From Megamonas hypermegale_A (GTDB taxonomy: Bacteria; Bacillota; Negativicutes; Selenomonadales; Selenomonadaceae): 11,975 bases of DNA. Positions 11,908 to 11,975 of the stretch are shown here, piece by piece; position 1 is the first letter of the stretch, and every line of letters starts with the position of its first letter. The stretch lies in assembly GCF_030371585.1 (NCBI RefSeq), contig NZ_JAUDCE010000055.1. One strand, written 5' to 3'. Position numbers and translations under genes: made by a program. The notes beneath the pieces are model-generated. The model was not told where the DNA came from. It ran no database searches and worked only from the letters and a program-made list of their open reading frames with translations.

Positions 11908-11975
11908 ACTTGTTGTGCCAATCAATTGATTTCTCAAAGCAGTATAATAGTGTATATTTAGTGAGGTTAAGTGAA
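11908..11975. mobile_element. Left part of MITE copy D, cut by the window end
   Basis: It begins ACTTGTTGTGCCAATC and then matches copy A from TTGATTTCTCAAAGCAG through GTGAGGTTAAGTG, with one change in the left stem (GTGTATAT for GTTTATAT). It has three extra bases near the left end compared with copy A. It starts 9 bp past the hcp terminator stem, in the same orientation to its gene as copy A has to yeiH. By analogy, its left 7-bp target sequence is ATTTCTT (11901-11907). Confidence 0.75.

Overview
The window is a chromosomal stretch of about 12 kb, roughly 45% GC by eye. It probably comes from an anaerobic Firmicute of the Negativicutes kind (Selenomonas, Megamonas or Phascolarctobacterium relatives). 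That placement is an inference from strong Shine-Dalgarno sites, the oxygen-sensitive enzyme set (a glycyl radical enzyme and its activase, a class I hybrid-cluster protein) and the style of PrmA. No rRNA, tRNA, phage gene, transposase or CRISPR array is visible.

Layout, left to right: (1) bases 1-301 are the right-hand two thirds of a long dispersed inverted-repeat element that ends 3 bp from the rsmE stop codon. (2) prmA-rsmE, a two-gene minus-strand operon for ribosome methylation, has a clear promoter at 2019-2047. (3) Bases 2053-2304 hold a small MITE-like element, 131 bp with 14-bp terminal inverted repeats, inserted into an older decayed copy of itself and leaving a 7-bp target duplication. 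(4) A nitrilase-superfamily amidase and a YeiH-type membrane exporter follow on the plus strand. The exporter ends in a strong terminator, and another complete 131-bp element sits just beyond it. (5) Bases 4574-9662 are the metabolic core, described below. (6) A second, complete copy of the long inverted-repeat element lies at 9737-10182, followed by hcp, its terminator, and the start of a fourth MITE copy cut by the window end.

The core is a divergent glycyl-radical locus. On the minus strand are a YbiW/PflF-type glycyl radical enzyme and, 25 bp behind it, a fructose-6-phosphate-aldolase-type enzyme. On the plus strand are the YbiY-type radical-SAM activase and a DeoR-family regulator. This matches the E. 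coli ybiY-ybiW-fsaA set. As I recall published work on that set, YbiW opens the ring of 1,5-anhydroglucitol-6-phosphate to 1-deoxyfructose-6-phosphate, and Fsa cleaves that to glyceraldehyde-3-phosphate and hydroxyacetone. A 20-bp sequence is repeated exactly in front of the glycyl radical enzyme and in front of the regulator. A near copy precedes the activase, and a weaker copy lies at the glycyl radical enzyme promoter. These are the likely operators of the DeoR protein, which would make this a self-contained, autoregulated module. Sugar uptake, substrate phosphorylation and hydroxyacetone reduction genes are not in the window.

The most unusual material is non-coding: four copies of a compact MITE (one nested, two placed just past terminators) and two copies of a long hairpin-rich element that directly abuts a stop codon on one side and a ribosome-binding site on the other.
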